A DNA stretch of 19,653 nt from positions 1 to 19,653 of the forward strand of contig JALAHE010000342.1 of NCBI GenBank assembly GCA_022712075.1, read 5' to 3'. Positions 6,695 to 13,394 of this stretch are shown here, one piece after another. A program made the translations under genes and the position numbers. Position 1 is the first letter of the stretch. Each line of letters begins with the position of its first letter. Origin of the DNA: Galactobacter sp. (lineage in GTDB: Bacteria > Actinomycetota > Actinomycetes > Actinomycetales > Micrococcaceae). The notes under the pieces were generated by a model. That model saw only the letters and a program-made list of their open reading frames with translations. It had not been told where the DNA came from and made no database searches.

Positions 6695-8092
6695 ATGGCG
6701 ACGTACTACTCGGGCTACAGCCCCACCATCGATTGGTCGGAGATCGGCCGGAGCGACCCGGTCCCCGGCGATGCCGACCAGATCCGGACCATGGCCAAGG
6801 AGTTCCGCGACACCGCGGCCGCGCTGCAGACAGCCAAGGACAAGCTGGAGCAGATCAAGAACGATCAGAGTGCCGACTCCGATGCCGTGACGGAGTTCAA
6901 GAGCATGTCCGGCGACACGGGCGACAGCATCTACCGGGCACACGGGCGCTACACCACCGTGGCCTCCGCCTTGGAGACGTATGCGGGCGAGCTCGACGAT
7001 GTGCAGCGCCGGGCCGTCACGGCCCTGAACACTGCACTGCAGACCAAGGAGGACAAGGCCAGCGCTGAGCGCGCCCGCGACGGTCTGACCGTGGACCAAG
7101 ACGAGGACGGCACGCAGTGGGCTGCCGCCGACCGCAAGGTCACGGATCTCTACGAGGCGGAAGGCACGAACGACCGAGCGCTGAACGCCATCCACAACGA
7201 GTGGCTTGAGGCCGGCATTCGCGCGGCCTCCGCAATCGACGGGAGCTTTGACGACGGGCTCACCCCGGATCCGTGGGAGAAGTTCTGGCAGATGGCCTCG
7301 GAGATCCTGGATACCTTGTCCACGGTTCTCTCCATCGCCGCTCTGGTCCTGTCTTGGGTTCCGTTCTTGGGCCAGGCCCTGGCTGTCTTGGCCCTCGTCG
7401 TGGCTGCACTCAACCTCATCACGAAGCTGGTGCTCGCCATCGGCTACGGAGGTGATGTGGGAGATGTTGTTTGGGCGGCTGTCGGAATCTTCGGCGGGGC
7501 ATTGGCCAAGGGGGCAAGCGGGTTGCTCAAGGGCGGCGCCATGGCCCTCAGGGGAACCAAGCTCTCGGGGGCCGCCAGTCGTGCAAGCAAGGGTGTGGCA
7601 GCGCGCACGAGAGCGGAGTTCAGGTCTGTGTCGAAGGGGCGCCGGCCTGGCTCAACGACGGGGCCGGGCGCGGCAGGCGAATACGGTGCAGCGATGAGGA
7701 ATCCTCTCCGCGCGATGCAGGAAGGCTTCCGAAAGTACGGCGCCGATTTCGCCAAGACGCGTGATGCTGTGAAGGCAGATGGCTACTGGAAGACAGCCCT
7801 CAACGAGCTGGACCACGGCCGTGGACTCCTCCCCGGCCCGTTCAAGGATGCTGTCAACATCAACCGACTCATGAAGGATCCTGCATCGCTCGCCGAGTTG
7901 AACAAGTACATGGGAAACTTCGGGAACTGGATGCACGCCACGAACCTCAGCGTGCAGACAGTCAACTGGTTCCGTTCCGCCACCTCGATGGCGGAGAACG
8001 GACCGCAGCTGGGGAGCGCTCCGGGGAGCATCGCTGACAAGTGGGACTCCATGATGAGCGACTTCGCGGAGAGTGAGTACAACCGTGGCTGA
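6695..8092 (+). CDS. Large T7SS substrate/effector with hydrophobic core (plus copy)
   Basis: This 465-aa protein has an N-terminal helical domain of the actinobacterial T7SS-signal type. W14 and D-P-V-P-G-D (21-26) precede long helices to about 125. A strongly hydrophobic helical hairpin lies at 205-250, centred on SWVPFLGQALAVLAL, and a second Ala/Gly-rich segment at 256-282. The rest is basic, then mixed, with GLLPGPF at 377-383. It is paralogous over its length to the protein at 13395-14690. No nuclease, ADP-ribosyltransferase or other enzymatic motif is visible at the C-terminus. Together with the hydrophobic core this suggests a membrane-acting toxin or a secreted scaffold. ATG 6695 (MATYYSG) is chosen over ATG 6662, which lies inside the previous gene. 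Three family D genes follow directly. Confidence 0.82.
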   Translation: MATYYSGYSPTIDWSEIGRSDPVPGDADQIRTMAKEFRDTAAALQTAKDKLEQIKNDQSADSDAVTEFKSMSGDTGDSIYRAHGRYTTVASALETYAGELDDVQRRAVTALNTALQTKEDKASAERARDGLTVDQDEDGTQWAAADRKVTDLYEAEGTNDRALNAIHNEWLEAGIRAASAIDGSFDDGLTPDPWEKFWQMASEILDTLSTVLSIAALVLSWVPFLGQALAVLALVVAALNLITKLVLAIGYGGDVGDVVWAAVGIFGGALAKGASGLLKGGAMALRGTKLSGAASRASKGVAARTRAEFRSVSKGRRPGSTTGPGAAGEYGAAMRNPLRAMQEGFRKYGADFAKTRDAVKADGYWKTALNELDHGRGLLPGPFKDAVNINRLMKDPASLAELNKYMGNFGNWMHATNLSVQTVNWFRSATSMAENGPQLGSAPGSIADKWDSMMSDFAESEYNRG

Positions 8093-8717
8093 ACTCGACT
8101 GGCTCTTCACCGTGGAGACCTTTGGTTCCCAGTACCCACTGCCCCAGCATGACGTGAAGGTGCGACCCAAGAAGTGGGCACTTGAAACGGCACGAGCCGC
8201 GGCAGCGAACTCGCCCTATCAGCCGGTATCAGACGGCGAGGTCGCGCTCGTGGCCAACGACCTCATCTGGCAGCTCGCCCGGTACCGCAGCGTTCCCCAG
8301 GCCGACTTCGCGGACGCCTGGATCTCCGAACCACGCTTTGGAGTCGACGCACTCTCATGGATGACTCGGCTGACCACCGACGGCGCGCTGAGCGGCGTGC
8401 AGGACGTCGCCGGCTTCAGCACGTACCCGGGTGAGCTCGCAGGGCCACGCGACATCCAGCTGAAGCAGTACCCCGCCGGGGAGTCGGCCATTGCCTTCGC
8501 CCTCGTCAAGTCCGCCTTCAACAACGAGCCGCAAGAGGTCCGTCATCTCGACCACTACCTGTTCCCCTCCGAGAAGCCCGGGTTCGTGATCGTTCTCCAC
8601 TTCGAGTGGGTGGATTGGCAGGACGACGACGCGATCAAGGGGACCGCCGATGACATCATGTCCTCGCTCGCCATCGAAGCGGCCCCGACGGTGCCCCGTG
8701 CCTCATTCCTCCGCTAG
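8085..8717 (+). CDS. Family D protein, candidate immunity protein or chaperone (copy 1)
   Basis: This 210-aa soluble protein is the first of three tandem paralogues behind the plus-strand effector gene. Family landmarks are KKWA near 29-32, SPYQPV, EPRFGVDA at 82-89, YPAGE near 129-133, VRHLDHYLFP at 152-161, HFEW at 172-175 and a final ADDIMSSL helix. There is no signal peptide or membrane span, so it should act in the cytoplasm. GTG 8085 overlaps the effector stop by 8 nt and has a GGAGAGTGAG stretch upstream. GTG 8073 is in frame and possible. Tight coupling to an effector gene is typical of immunity proteins or cognate chaperones. The function is otherwise unknown and I recognise no named family. 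Confidence 0.78.
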   Translation: MAELDWLFTVETFGSQYPLPQHDVKVRPKKWALETARAAAANSPYQPVSDGEVALVANDLIWQLARYRSVPQADFADAWISEPRFGVDALSWMTRLTTDGALSGVQDVAGFSTYPGELAGPRDIQLKQYPAGESAIAFALVKSAFNNEPQEVRHLDHYLFPSEKPGFVIVLHFEWVDWQDDDAIKGTADDIMSSLAIEAAPTVPRASFLR

Positions 8718-8751
8718 GAGCACGAGGCTTGCTAGTCATGGATCTTCGCTG

Positions 8752-9354
8752 ATGTGGACCTACAAGGTCGAGGGATTCGGGGCCCAGGTTCCCCTCCCCC
8801 GCCACGACGAGCGCGTGCGCACCAAGAAATGGGCCATCGACGCCGCCAGAGCCGTCGCCGAGCGGTCCCCGTACCAGCCGGTGCCCGAGGGCGAGGTCTC
8901 GCTCGTGGTTCACGACCTCATGTGGCTCTTCGGCCACTACCGGGGGCTCCCGCAAGCGGACTTCGCCGACGCCTGGATTCAGGAACCCCGCTTCGGCGTC
9001 GACGCGTTCTCAACGATGAGCAAGCTGACCGCCGACGATTCACTCGCCTCACCCGAGGACGTGTCCACCTTTAATGTGACACCGGGTCGACCGGTGCAGC
9101 CTCGCCGGACCCACAGGACCTCGTATCCCGCGGGTACCGCCGGGGTCTCCTACTCCGTGGTCGAGGGTGTCTTCTGCGGCGAACCCCACCAGGTCCGCCA
9201 CCTCAACCATTTCCTCTTCCTCCGCGATCAGCCCGGCGGCATCGTCACCCTGCACTTCGAGTGGCAGAACTGGGAAGTTGACGACGCCATCCGGGAGACG
9301 GCCGAGATGATCATGGCCAGCCTTGTCGTCGAGCCCGTGCCGGCCCATCACTGA
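8752..9354 (+). CDS. Family D protein (copy 2)
   Basis: This 200-aa paralogue of the preceding gene shares TKKWA, SPYQPVPEGEVSLV, LPQADFADAWIQEPRFGVDAF, YPAG, QVRHLNHFLF and LHFEW. A Cys at 142 replaces the Asn of the FNN motif seen in the neighbours. ATG 8752 aligns with the other copies and has only a weak GGAT 8 nt upstream. The frame is open further upstream, but that part overlaps the previous gene and shows no family similarity. It follows copy 1 by 34 nt and precedes copy 3 by 10 nt, so all three are probably co-transcribed. Loss of the usual His/Leu pattern is minor, and it looks intact. Confidence 0.78.
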   Translation: MWTYKVEGFGAQVPLPRHDERVRTKKWAIDAARAVAERSPYQPVPEGEVSLVVHDLMWLFGHYRGLPQADFADAWIQEPRFGVDAFSTMSKLTADDSLASPEDVSTFNVTPGRPVQPRRTHRTSYPAGTAGVSYSVVEGVFCGEPHQVRHLNHFLFLRDQPGGIVTLHFEWQNWEVDDAIRETAEMIMASLVVEPVPAHH

Positions 9355-9364
9355 CTAGTTCAAG

Positions 9365-10024
9365 ATGGTCTCGCTCCCGTCCAGTACGCGCGCACCTGAG
9401 TATGCGTACAACTCATACGACTCTCAGGTCATCGTGCCCCGCGGGATGTCGGCCCGCCAGGCACGCAAATGGGCTGACAACGAAGCCATCAAGGTCGGCC
9501 GAAGATCGCCGTATCAGCCCGTCCCGGACGGCGAGCTGGCGCTCGTAGCCAATGACCTGCTGTGGCACGCTGCCAGACTCAGCACCATGCCCAAGGCCGA
9601 GGTCGCCCACGTTTGGCTCTCCGAGCCCCGTTTCGGGGTCGACGCCTTTTCCTGGCTGACCTCACTCAAACGCGACGAGAGCATGATGACTGCCGTCGAC
9701 GCCGCTCGCTACGTGATCAGCTCCGACCCACTGGTGGGTAACCCCACCACGGAAGTAATCGAGCTACCTGCCGGCCCCACAGCAAGAACCTTCGCGATCC
9801 GCACGAGTGTCTTCAACAACGACGTCAAGGACGTCCGGCACCTGGAGTACTACCTCTTTCCCCCCAATACGCCGGACATCCTGATCGCCTTCCACATCGA
9901 ATGGGACAGCCCCGAAGACGATGCAGCCTTCCGCGAGATCGCGGACGAGCTGATGACCTCTTTTACGATCTCCTCGCCCAAGACAGTGCCGTTAGTCCCG
10001 CCGACGACATCATGTCCGGGCTGA
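9365..10024 (+). CDS. Family D protein (copy 3)
   Basis: This 219-aa member of the same tandem family has RKWA, SPYQPVPDGELALVANDLLW, SEPRFGVDAFSW, LPAGPTARTF, VFNND, VRHLEYYLFP and a final ADELMTSF helix. Its N-terminus is the least like the others, and the ribosome site before ATG 9365 is poor. The last 14 or so residues after SSPK are unlike any other copy. The DNA encoding them carries, in another frame, a segment resembling the C-terminus of a further copy. This suggests the 3' end was formed by recombination between family members. It is the last plus-strand gene and faces menD with a 38-nt gap. Confidence 0.78.
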   Translation: MVSLPSSTRAPEYAYNSYDSQVIVPRGMSARQARKWADNEAIKVGRRSPYQPVPDGELALVANDLLWHAARLSTMPKAEVAHVWLSEPRFGVDAFSWLTSLKRDESMMTAVDAARYVISSDPLVGNPTTEVIELPAGPTARTFAIRTSVFNNDVKDVRHLEYYLFPPNTPDILIAFHIEWDSPEDDAAFREIADELMTSFTISSPKTVPLVPPTTSCPG

Positions 10025-10077
10025 AATTCGTGGACGCGACTCCAGGAGGGTCGGCCCCCGCCTCAGCCCAGCGCTGA
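10000..10077 (+). pseudogene. Out-of-frame remnant of a family D C-terminus
   Basis: In a frame different from the overlapping copy-3 gene, 10000-10077 reads ADDIMSGLKFVDATP and continues to a TGA at 10075. The first part matches ADDIMSSL at the C-terminus of copy 1, including the 12 bases GACATCATGTCC in both. The end overlaps the menD 3' end. I read it as a scrap left by deletion or recombination of a former fourth copy. The match is short, so chance is not excluded. Confidence 0.4.
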
Positions 10078-11865
10078 CGCGGCCGCCGCGGCCAGCGCCC
10101 GGTGCAGCCCCCTGGGATCCCTGCGCTCCACCGGCACCTCCAGCAGCCGGCGGCCACCCGCCGTCGAGCCCTCGGCAAGCCAGGCGCGCACCGCTTGGTG
10201 CGTGGTGGCCGTCGTGGCGTCCCAGCCGTAGGCCTGGGCGATGGGGGCAAGGTCGAGACCGTGCGGCGTGCGGAAGTAGCGCGTGACAGCGCCGCGGTAG
10301 GCGCCGCGCTCGGCCACCGCCCCGTGTTCCAGGGTGGAAAAAATGGTGCCGCCGTCGTCCTGCGCCACGATCACGTCGAGGCGCGGCTCACGCTCGAAGG
10401 TGGGGAGCAGGAGCCCTCCGGCGTCGTGGAGGAAGGTGACGTCCCCCATCAAGGCGACCGTGCGGCGTCGTTCAGCGAGGGCCACGCCCGCGGCGGTCGC
10501 AAGAGTGCCGTCGATCCCGGCCAGCCCGCGATTGGCGAAGACGCGCGGCCCGCGCCCGGACCGCGGCGCGGCCATGATGTCCATGTCGCGGACAGGGCGC
10601 GAGGAACCAAGCACCAAAGGGCCGTCGAGTGCCTCCCACACCGTCGCAGCGAGGGCCGGGCCGGTGAGCCGGCCCGTCTCCCCTTCGCGCTGGGCCAGGA
10701 CCAGCTCCATGGCCTCCCGCGCCTCGGCATCCTTCCCCAGCCAGTCGGCGAGCCACTCCCCCGGCGCGTGGCCGGCGAACGCCGCCAGCTCGTGAAGCTC
10801 GGAAATCACCCGCTCGCGCCGGCGCCCGGGCGTGAACCACGGCGATGGCTCGGTCAGGTACATCGCGGCGTCCACGCCGTCGCGGTTCAAGAGTGCGGCG
10901 ACGGGCCGGGACAGCGTGGGCCGGCCGAAGAGCACCACTGCCTCGACCGTGCCGGCGAGGGCCGGCAAGAGGAATTGGTAGGCGCCCACCGCGGTGGCGC
11001 CAAAGCGGGCGTCGGAGCTGGGTTCGGCCAGCAGCGGCAGTCCCAGCGCGGCGGCAAAGTCCGCCGCCATGGCGCCCGCACCGTGTCCAGCCACCACCAC
11101 CGTGCGGCGCTCCCGCGTCGCCGCCGAACGCATCGACTCCGCGAACCCAGCGAGGCCCTCGGCCGCCTCGGCGTCCCGCTCAAGCAGCTCGAGCTCCGTC
11201 AACAGTTCGGGACGAGCCGCCACCGGCGGCAGGCCGGTGAGCGCCGCGTCGTCGGGCGGGGTGAGCGGATCGCGGAAGGCGAGGTCCACCTGGACCGGCC
11301 CGCGCGGGACCTGACGGACGTCGACGACGCCCACGGCGTCCTCGGCGGCGAGGCCGTCGCTGGCGAGCAGAGCAGCCCTGATGGCGGCAGTGGGGTCCTC
11401 CCCCGCTTCCACGAGCAGGGAGGCGCGCACGTGCTCGCCGAAGAGGCCGACCTGCACGGTGGTCTGGTTGGAACCGGTGCCGTGGAGCTCCTCCGGCCGA
11501 TCGGCGGTGAGCGCCAGGAGCGGCAGGCCGGCGTGGTTGGCCTCCATGATGGCCGGCACCAGTTCCCCCACGGCAGTGCCCGACGTCGTGACGATCGCCA
11601 CTGGCGCGCCGCTCGCCGACGCGAGGCCCACGGCCAGGAAACCAGCGTCACGTTCGTCGAGGCGGATCATGACCTCCAGCTCGCCGCGCAGCTCGGCTTC
11701 GGCCAGCGCGTAGGCGAGCGGGGCGCTTCGGGAACCGGGGCACAGCACCACATAGGGGACGCCGCCGTCCACGAGGGCCGTGACGGCCAGCCGTGCGGCT
11801 TCCATTGCCTCCAGCGGTGCGGGCGAGGCCGCGTGGGCGAGGGAACCGGCACCGGGGCGAGTCAT
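10063..11865 (-). CDS. menD: 2-succinyl-5-enolpyruvyl-6-hydroxy-3-cyclohexene-1-carboxylate synthase MenD
   Basis: MenD is the thiamine-diphosphate enzyme that joins isochorismate and 2-oxoglutarate (with CO2 loss) in menaquinone synthesis, in the cytoplasm. The 600-aa protein shows CPGSRSAPL at 42-50, RLDERDAGF at 68-76, TSGTAVGE, LTADRPEEL at 119-127, GSNQTT at 131-136, FANRGLAGIDG at 443-453, and the cofactor/Mg motif GDVTFLHD at 474-481 continuing to AQDDGGTIF at 501-509. Before the DDGG many relatives have Asn where this one has Gln502. ATG 11865 has GGAGG only 1 nt upstream; a second GGAGG precedes ATG 11805 (residue 21), which would give the more usual N-terminal length. No other men gene is nearby. 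It lies between two T7SS effector modules, 53 nt after a family D gene on the same strand. Confidence 0.95.
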   Translation of the reverse strand: MTRPGAGSLAHAASPAPLEAMEAARLAVTALVDGGVPYVVLCPGSRSAPLAYALAEAELRGELEVMIRLDERDAGFLAVGLASASGAPVAIVTTSGTAVGELVPAIMEANHAGLPLLALTADRPEELHGTGSNQTTVQVGLFGEHVRASLLVEAGEDPTAAIRAALLASDGLAAEDAVGVVDVRQVPRGPVQVDLAFRDPLTPPDDAALTGLPPVAARPELLTELELLERDAEAAEGLAGFAESMRSAATRERRTVVVAGHGAGAMAADFAAALGLPLLAEPSSDARFGATAVGAYQFLLPALAGTVEAVVLFGRPTLSRPVAALLNRDGVDAAMYLTEPSPWFTPGRRRERVISELHELAAFAGHAPGEWLADWLGKDAEAREAMELVLAQREGETGRLTGPALAATVWEALDGPLVLGSSRPVRDMDIMAAPRSGRGPRVFANRGLAGIDGTLATAAGVALAERRRTVALMGDVTFLHDAGGLLLPTFEREPRLDVIVAQDDGGTIFSTLEHGAVAERGAYRGAVTRYFRTPHGLDLAPIAQAYGWDATTATTHQAVRAWLAEGSTAGGRRLLEVPVERRDPRGLHRALAAAAASALG

Positions 11866-11873
11866 GCCTCCAT
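11862..11873 (-). other. Three-codon upstream ORF overlapping menD start
   Basis: ATG GAG GCA TGA reads from 11873 to 11862 on the minus strand. Its TGA overlaps the proposed menD ATG as ATGA, and the GGAGG that would serve menD lies inside it. It could couple menD translation to a minimal ORF, or simply be chance. Evidence is sequence arrangement only. Confidence 0.2.
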
Positions 11874-11918
11874 GGTAGTCCGGGGCGGCGACGGTGACAC
11901 GGAGCGGCGTCGCACAGG

Positions 11919-12524
11919 CTAGCGACTGAAGTGCGGCCTCAGAGACTCGGCCATCGCGTCAAGGACCCCCGCCCCTTGTTGATCCCAGGCAGGGTCGATC
12001 CATTGAAGTGCCAGGACGTAGATGAAGGGATTCGTCGGGTCGAAAATGTACTCGTCGAGGTGCCGGACCAGCGCGGGCGCACCCCCGAACGAGGACTCCC
12101 TCTGCGAAAACGCCCTCACGCTGGGTCCGGCAGGAACCTCGCGACGAGCGCGTTGTGGCTCTGCAACAGCAAGTGTTCCGTGCAGCTCGTACCCGCGTTC
12201 CACGTCGTTTGGGCCGCTCAGGTTGCGATCAGCTTCCACCGTAAAGAGCATGACGTAGGCGCGCTCGACCAGTGACTCACGGTCAATCAGCAAGAGCCCC
12301 GAGGTGGGTGGCGACGGCCATGAACGGTTGACCTCAGCCCAGCCCGCCAAACGCCGTGCCAGCGGCTTGAACGCAGACTTGTCTCCTGAAATGCCGGCGT
12401 TGGCAAGCAGGACCTTCGCCGTCGCCTTGGCCCACGAACCGACCTTGACGCGCTCACCGGCGTCCGGAAGCTCCAGTGCACCTTCGGGATAACGCACCTC
12501 AACGCCCACAAGAGTCGGATCCAC
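11919..12524 (-). CDS. Family D protein (minus module, distal copy)
   Basis: This 201-aa soluble protein is related to the three plus-strand family D proteins. It shows ERVKVGSWAK near 24-33, VPAGPSVRAF at 130-139, SSFGGAPALVRHLDEYIF at 144-161, a W-I-D block near 175 and a final AMAESL helix. It keeps RHLDEY but has F-D where the others have F-P. It lacks the GVDA block, carrying VERAYVML instead, so it is a diverged member. GTG 12524 has AAGGAG upstream, with the site overlapping the preceding stop codon. It is the last T7SS-linked gene before menD. The function (immunity, chaperone or other) is unknown. Confidence 0.75.
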   Translation of the reverse strand: MDPTLVGVEVRYPEGALELPDAGERVKVGSWAKATAKVLLANAGISGDKSAFKPLARRLAGWAEVNRSWPSPPTSGLLLIDRESLVERAYVMLFTVEADRNLSGPNDVERGYELHGTLAVAEPQRARREVPAGPSVRAFSQRESSFGGAPALVRHLDEYIFDPTNPFIYVLALQWIDPAWDQQGAGVLDAMAESLRPHFSR

Positions 12525-12536
12525 GTCCTGTCTCCT

Positions 12537-12782
12537 TCACTTCGTTGTGGCTGGTTGCGGGCAATCCACGATCCGCCGGGAAACGAACATTGCCGTCAGC
12601 ACCGCATGGGTGACGGCCAGGTCCCTGACGGCGGTTTCCGCAGGCTTCGTGCCATCCGCCGCCTTCGGCAGGACAACCCACGACAGGCTCACGTGAGCTT
12701 CGACTTCAACGACTTCTCGGGGTTCCACCCGCTTCTCCGCACGCGAACTGGCGAGCGCACCGATGGCTTGATTGGTGAGCAC
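12537..12782 (-). CDS. Small hypothetical protein between family D genes
   Basis: This 81-aa ORF begins at GTG 12782, sharing one base with the stop of the upstream gene (TAGTG), and ends 12 nt before the next start. The spacing is what one expects of a translationally coupled operon gene. The sequence (VLTNQAIGALASS... EVEAHVSLSWVVLPKAA... LTAMFVSRR) has alternating hydrophobic patterns and a mild basic character, with no signal peptide. I recognise no family. The frame is open farther upstream to 12893, but only inside the neighbouring gene. It might be a degraded gene rather than a working one. A 76-aa ORF on the other strand is the less likely alternative. Confidence 0.5.
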   Translation of the reverse strand: MLTNQAIGALASSRAEKRVEPREVVEVEAHVSLSWVVLPKAADGTKPAETAVRDLAVTHAVLTAMFVSRRIVDCPQPATTK

Positions 12783-13393
12783 TAGATTTCCGGCTGAACG
12801 AACATGCTCAGCGTTTGAACCATGTTCTCCAATTCGCCAAAAATGTACTCGTCGTGTTCTGGGTTCGGCCAGTATGCGCCGACAACCACGCACTTGTCGG
12901 GATACTCGTTCGGGAACACAAAATAGTCAACGTTTCGAACATCGGAGCTGACCCCATTGAACGACGAACGCCTGAGCACAAAGGTCTTGACCCCGGGGCC
13001 CAGAGGGACACCCACCTCCTCGTAACTGCGAGGGGTCACTCTTTCCGTCGCATGCAAGTCGAAATCGGTGCGCTGAACGTCCGCGGGCGCTTGAAAAGTC
13101 TCCTCGCGCTGAAACGCCGTGACGTACCCGAGTGCGTCCACGCCCACCGGCGGGACATTCGTCAGAGCCAAGACGGTGTGGATCTGTGGCATATCGTCGA
13201 TCGACACCTGCGCCCAACCTGCCAGGTCACCCGTCAGTTGATCCAGGGCCCCCGGCTGAGGCGGCTCGCCGTGCATCTTAACTAACGCTTTGGCCTCCCG
13301 CTTGGCCCAGCGCCCAACCTTGACACGCTCTTCAACTCGCGGCAAAGGCACCCAAGAGTCGCTCATGATGCAGTCGAATCCGACGTTTTCCAC
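12782..13393 (-). CDS. Family D protein (minus module, proximal copy)
   Basis: This 203-aa family D member has PLPRVEERVKVGRWAKREA at 16-34, PVGVDALGYVTAF at 82-94, VPLGPGVKTFVLRRSSFN at 129-146, DVRNVDYFVFP at 151-161 and an acidic, helical C-terminus. GTG 13393 is chosen because GAAGGGAAG lies about 5 nt upstream and the codon follows the effector stop by 1 nt. GTG 13408 (overlapping) and ATG 13366 are alternatives. Its first 60 bases of 3' coding (12781-12840) are only 28 G+C, much lower than the flanking genes. Position directly behind the minus-strand effector mirrors the copy at 8085, so the pair may act with their own effector. Confidence 0.77.
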   Translation of the reverse strand: MENVGFDCIMSDSWVPLPRVEERVKVGRWAKREAKALVKMHGEPPQPGALDQLTGDLAGWAQVSIDDMPQIHTVLALTNVPPVGVDALGYVTAFQREETFQAPADVQRTDFDLHATERVTPRSYEEVGVPLGPGVKTFVLRRSSFNGVSSDVRNVDYFVFPNEYPDKCVVVGAYWPNPEHDEYIFGELENMVQTLSMFVQPEI

Positions 13394-13394
13394 G

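Noticed and set aside
10102..11922. 606-aa open frame antisense to menD
   Set aside because: The menD motifs on the other strand are unmistakable, and the antisense translation is repetitive and featureless.
12555..12785. 76-aa plus-strand ORF in the gap between family D genes
   Set aside because: It is opposite to the surrounding operon, has no ribosome site of note, and competes with a better-packed minus-strand ORF.
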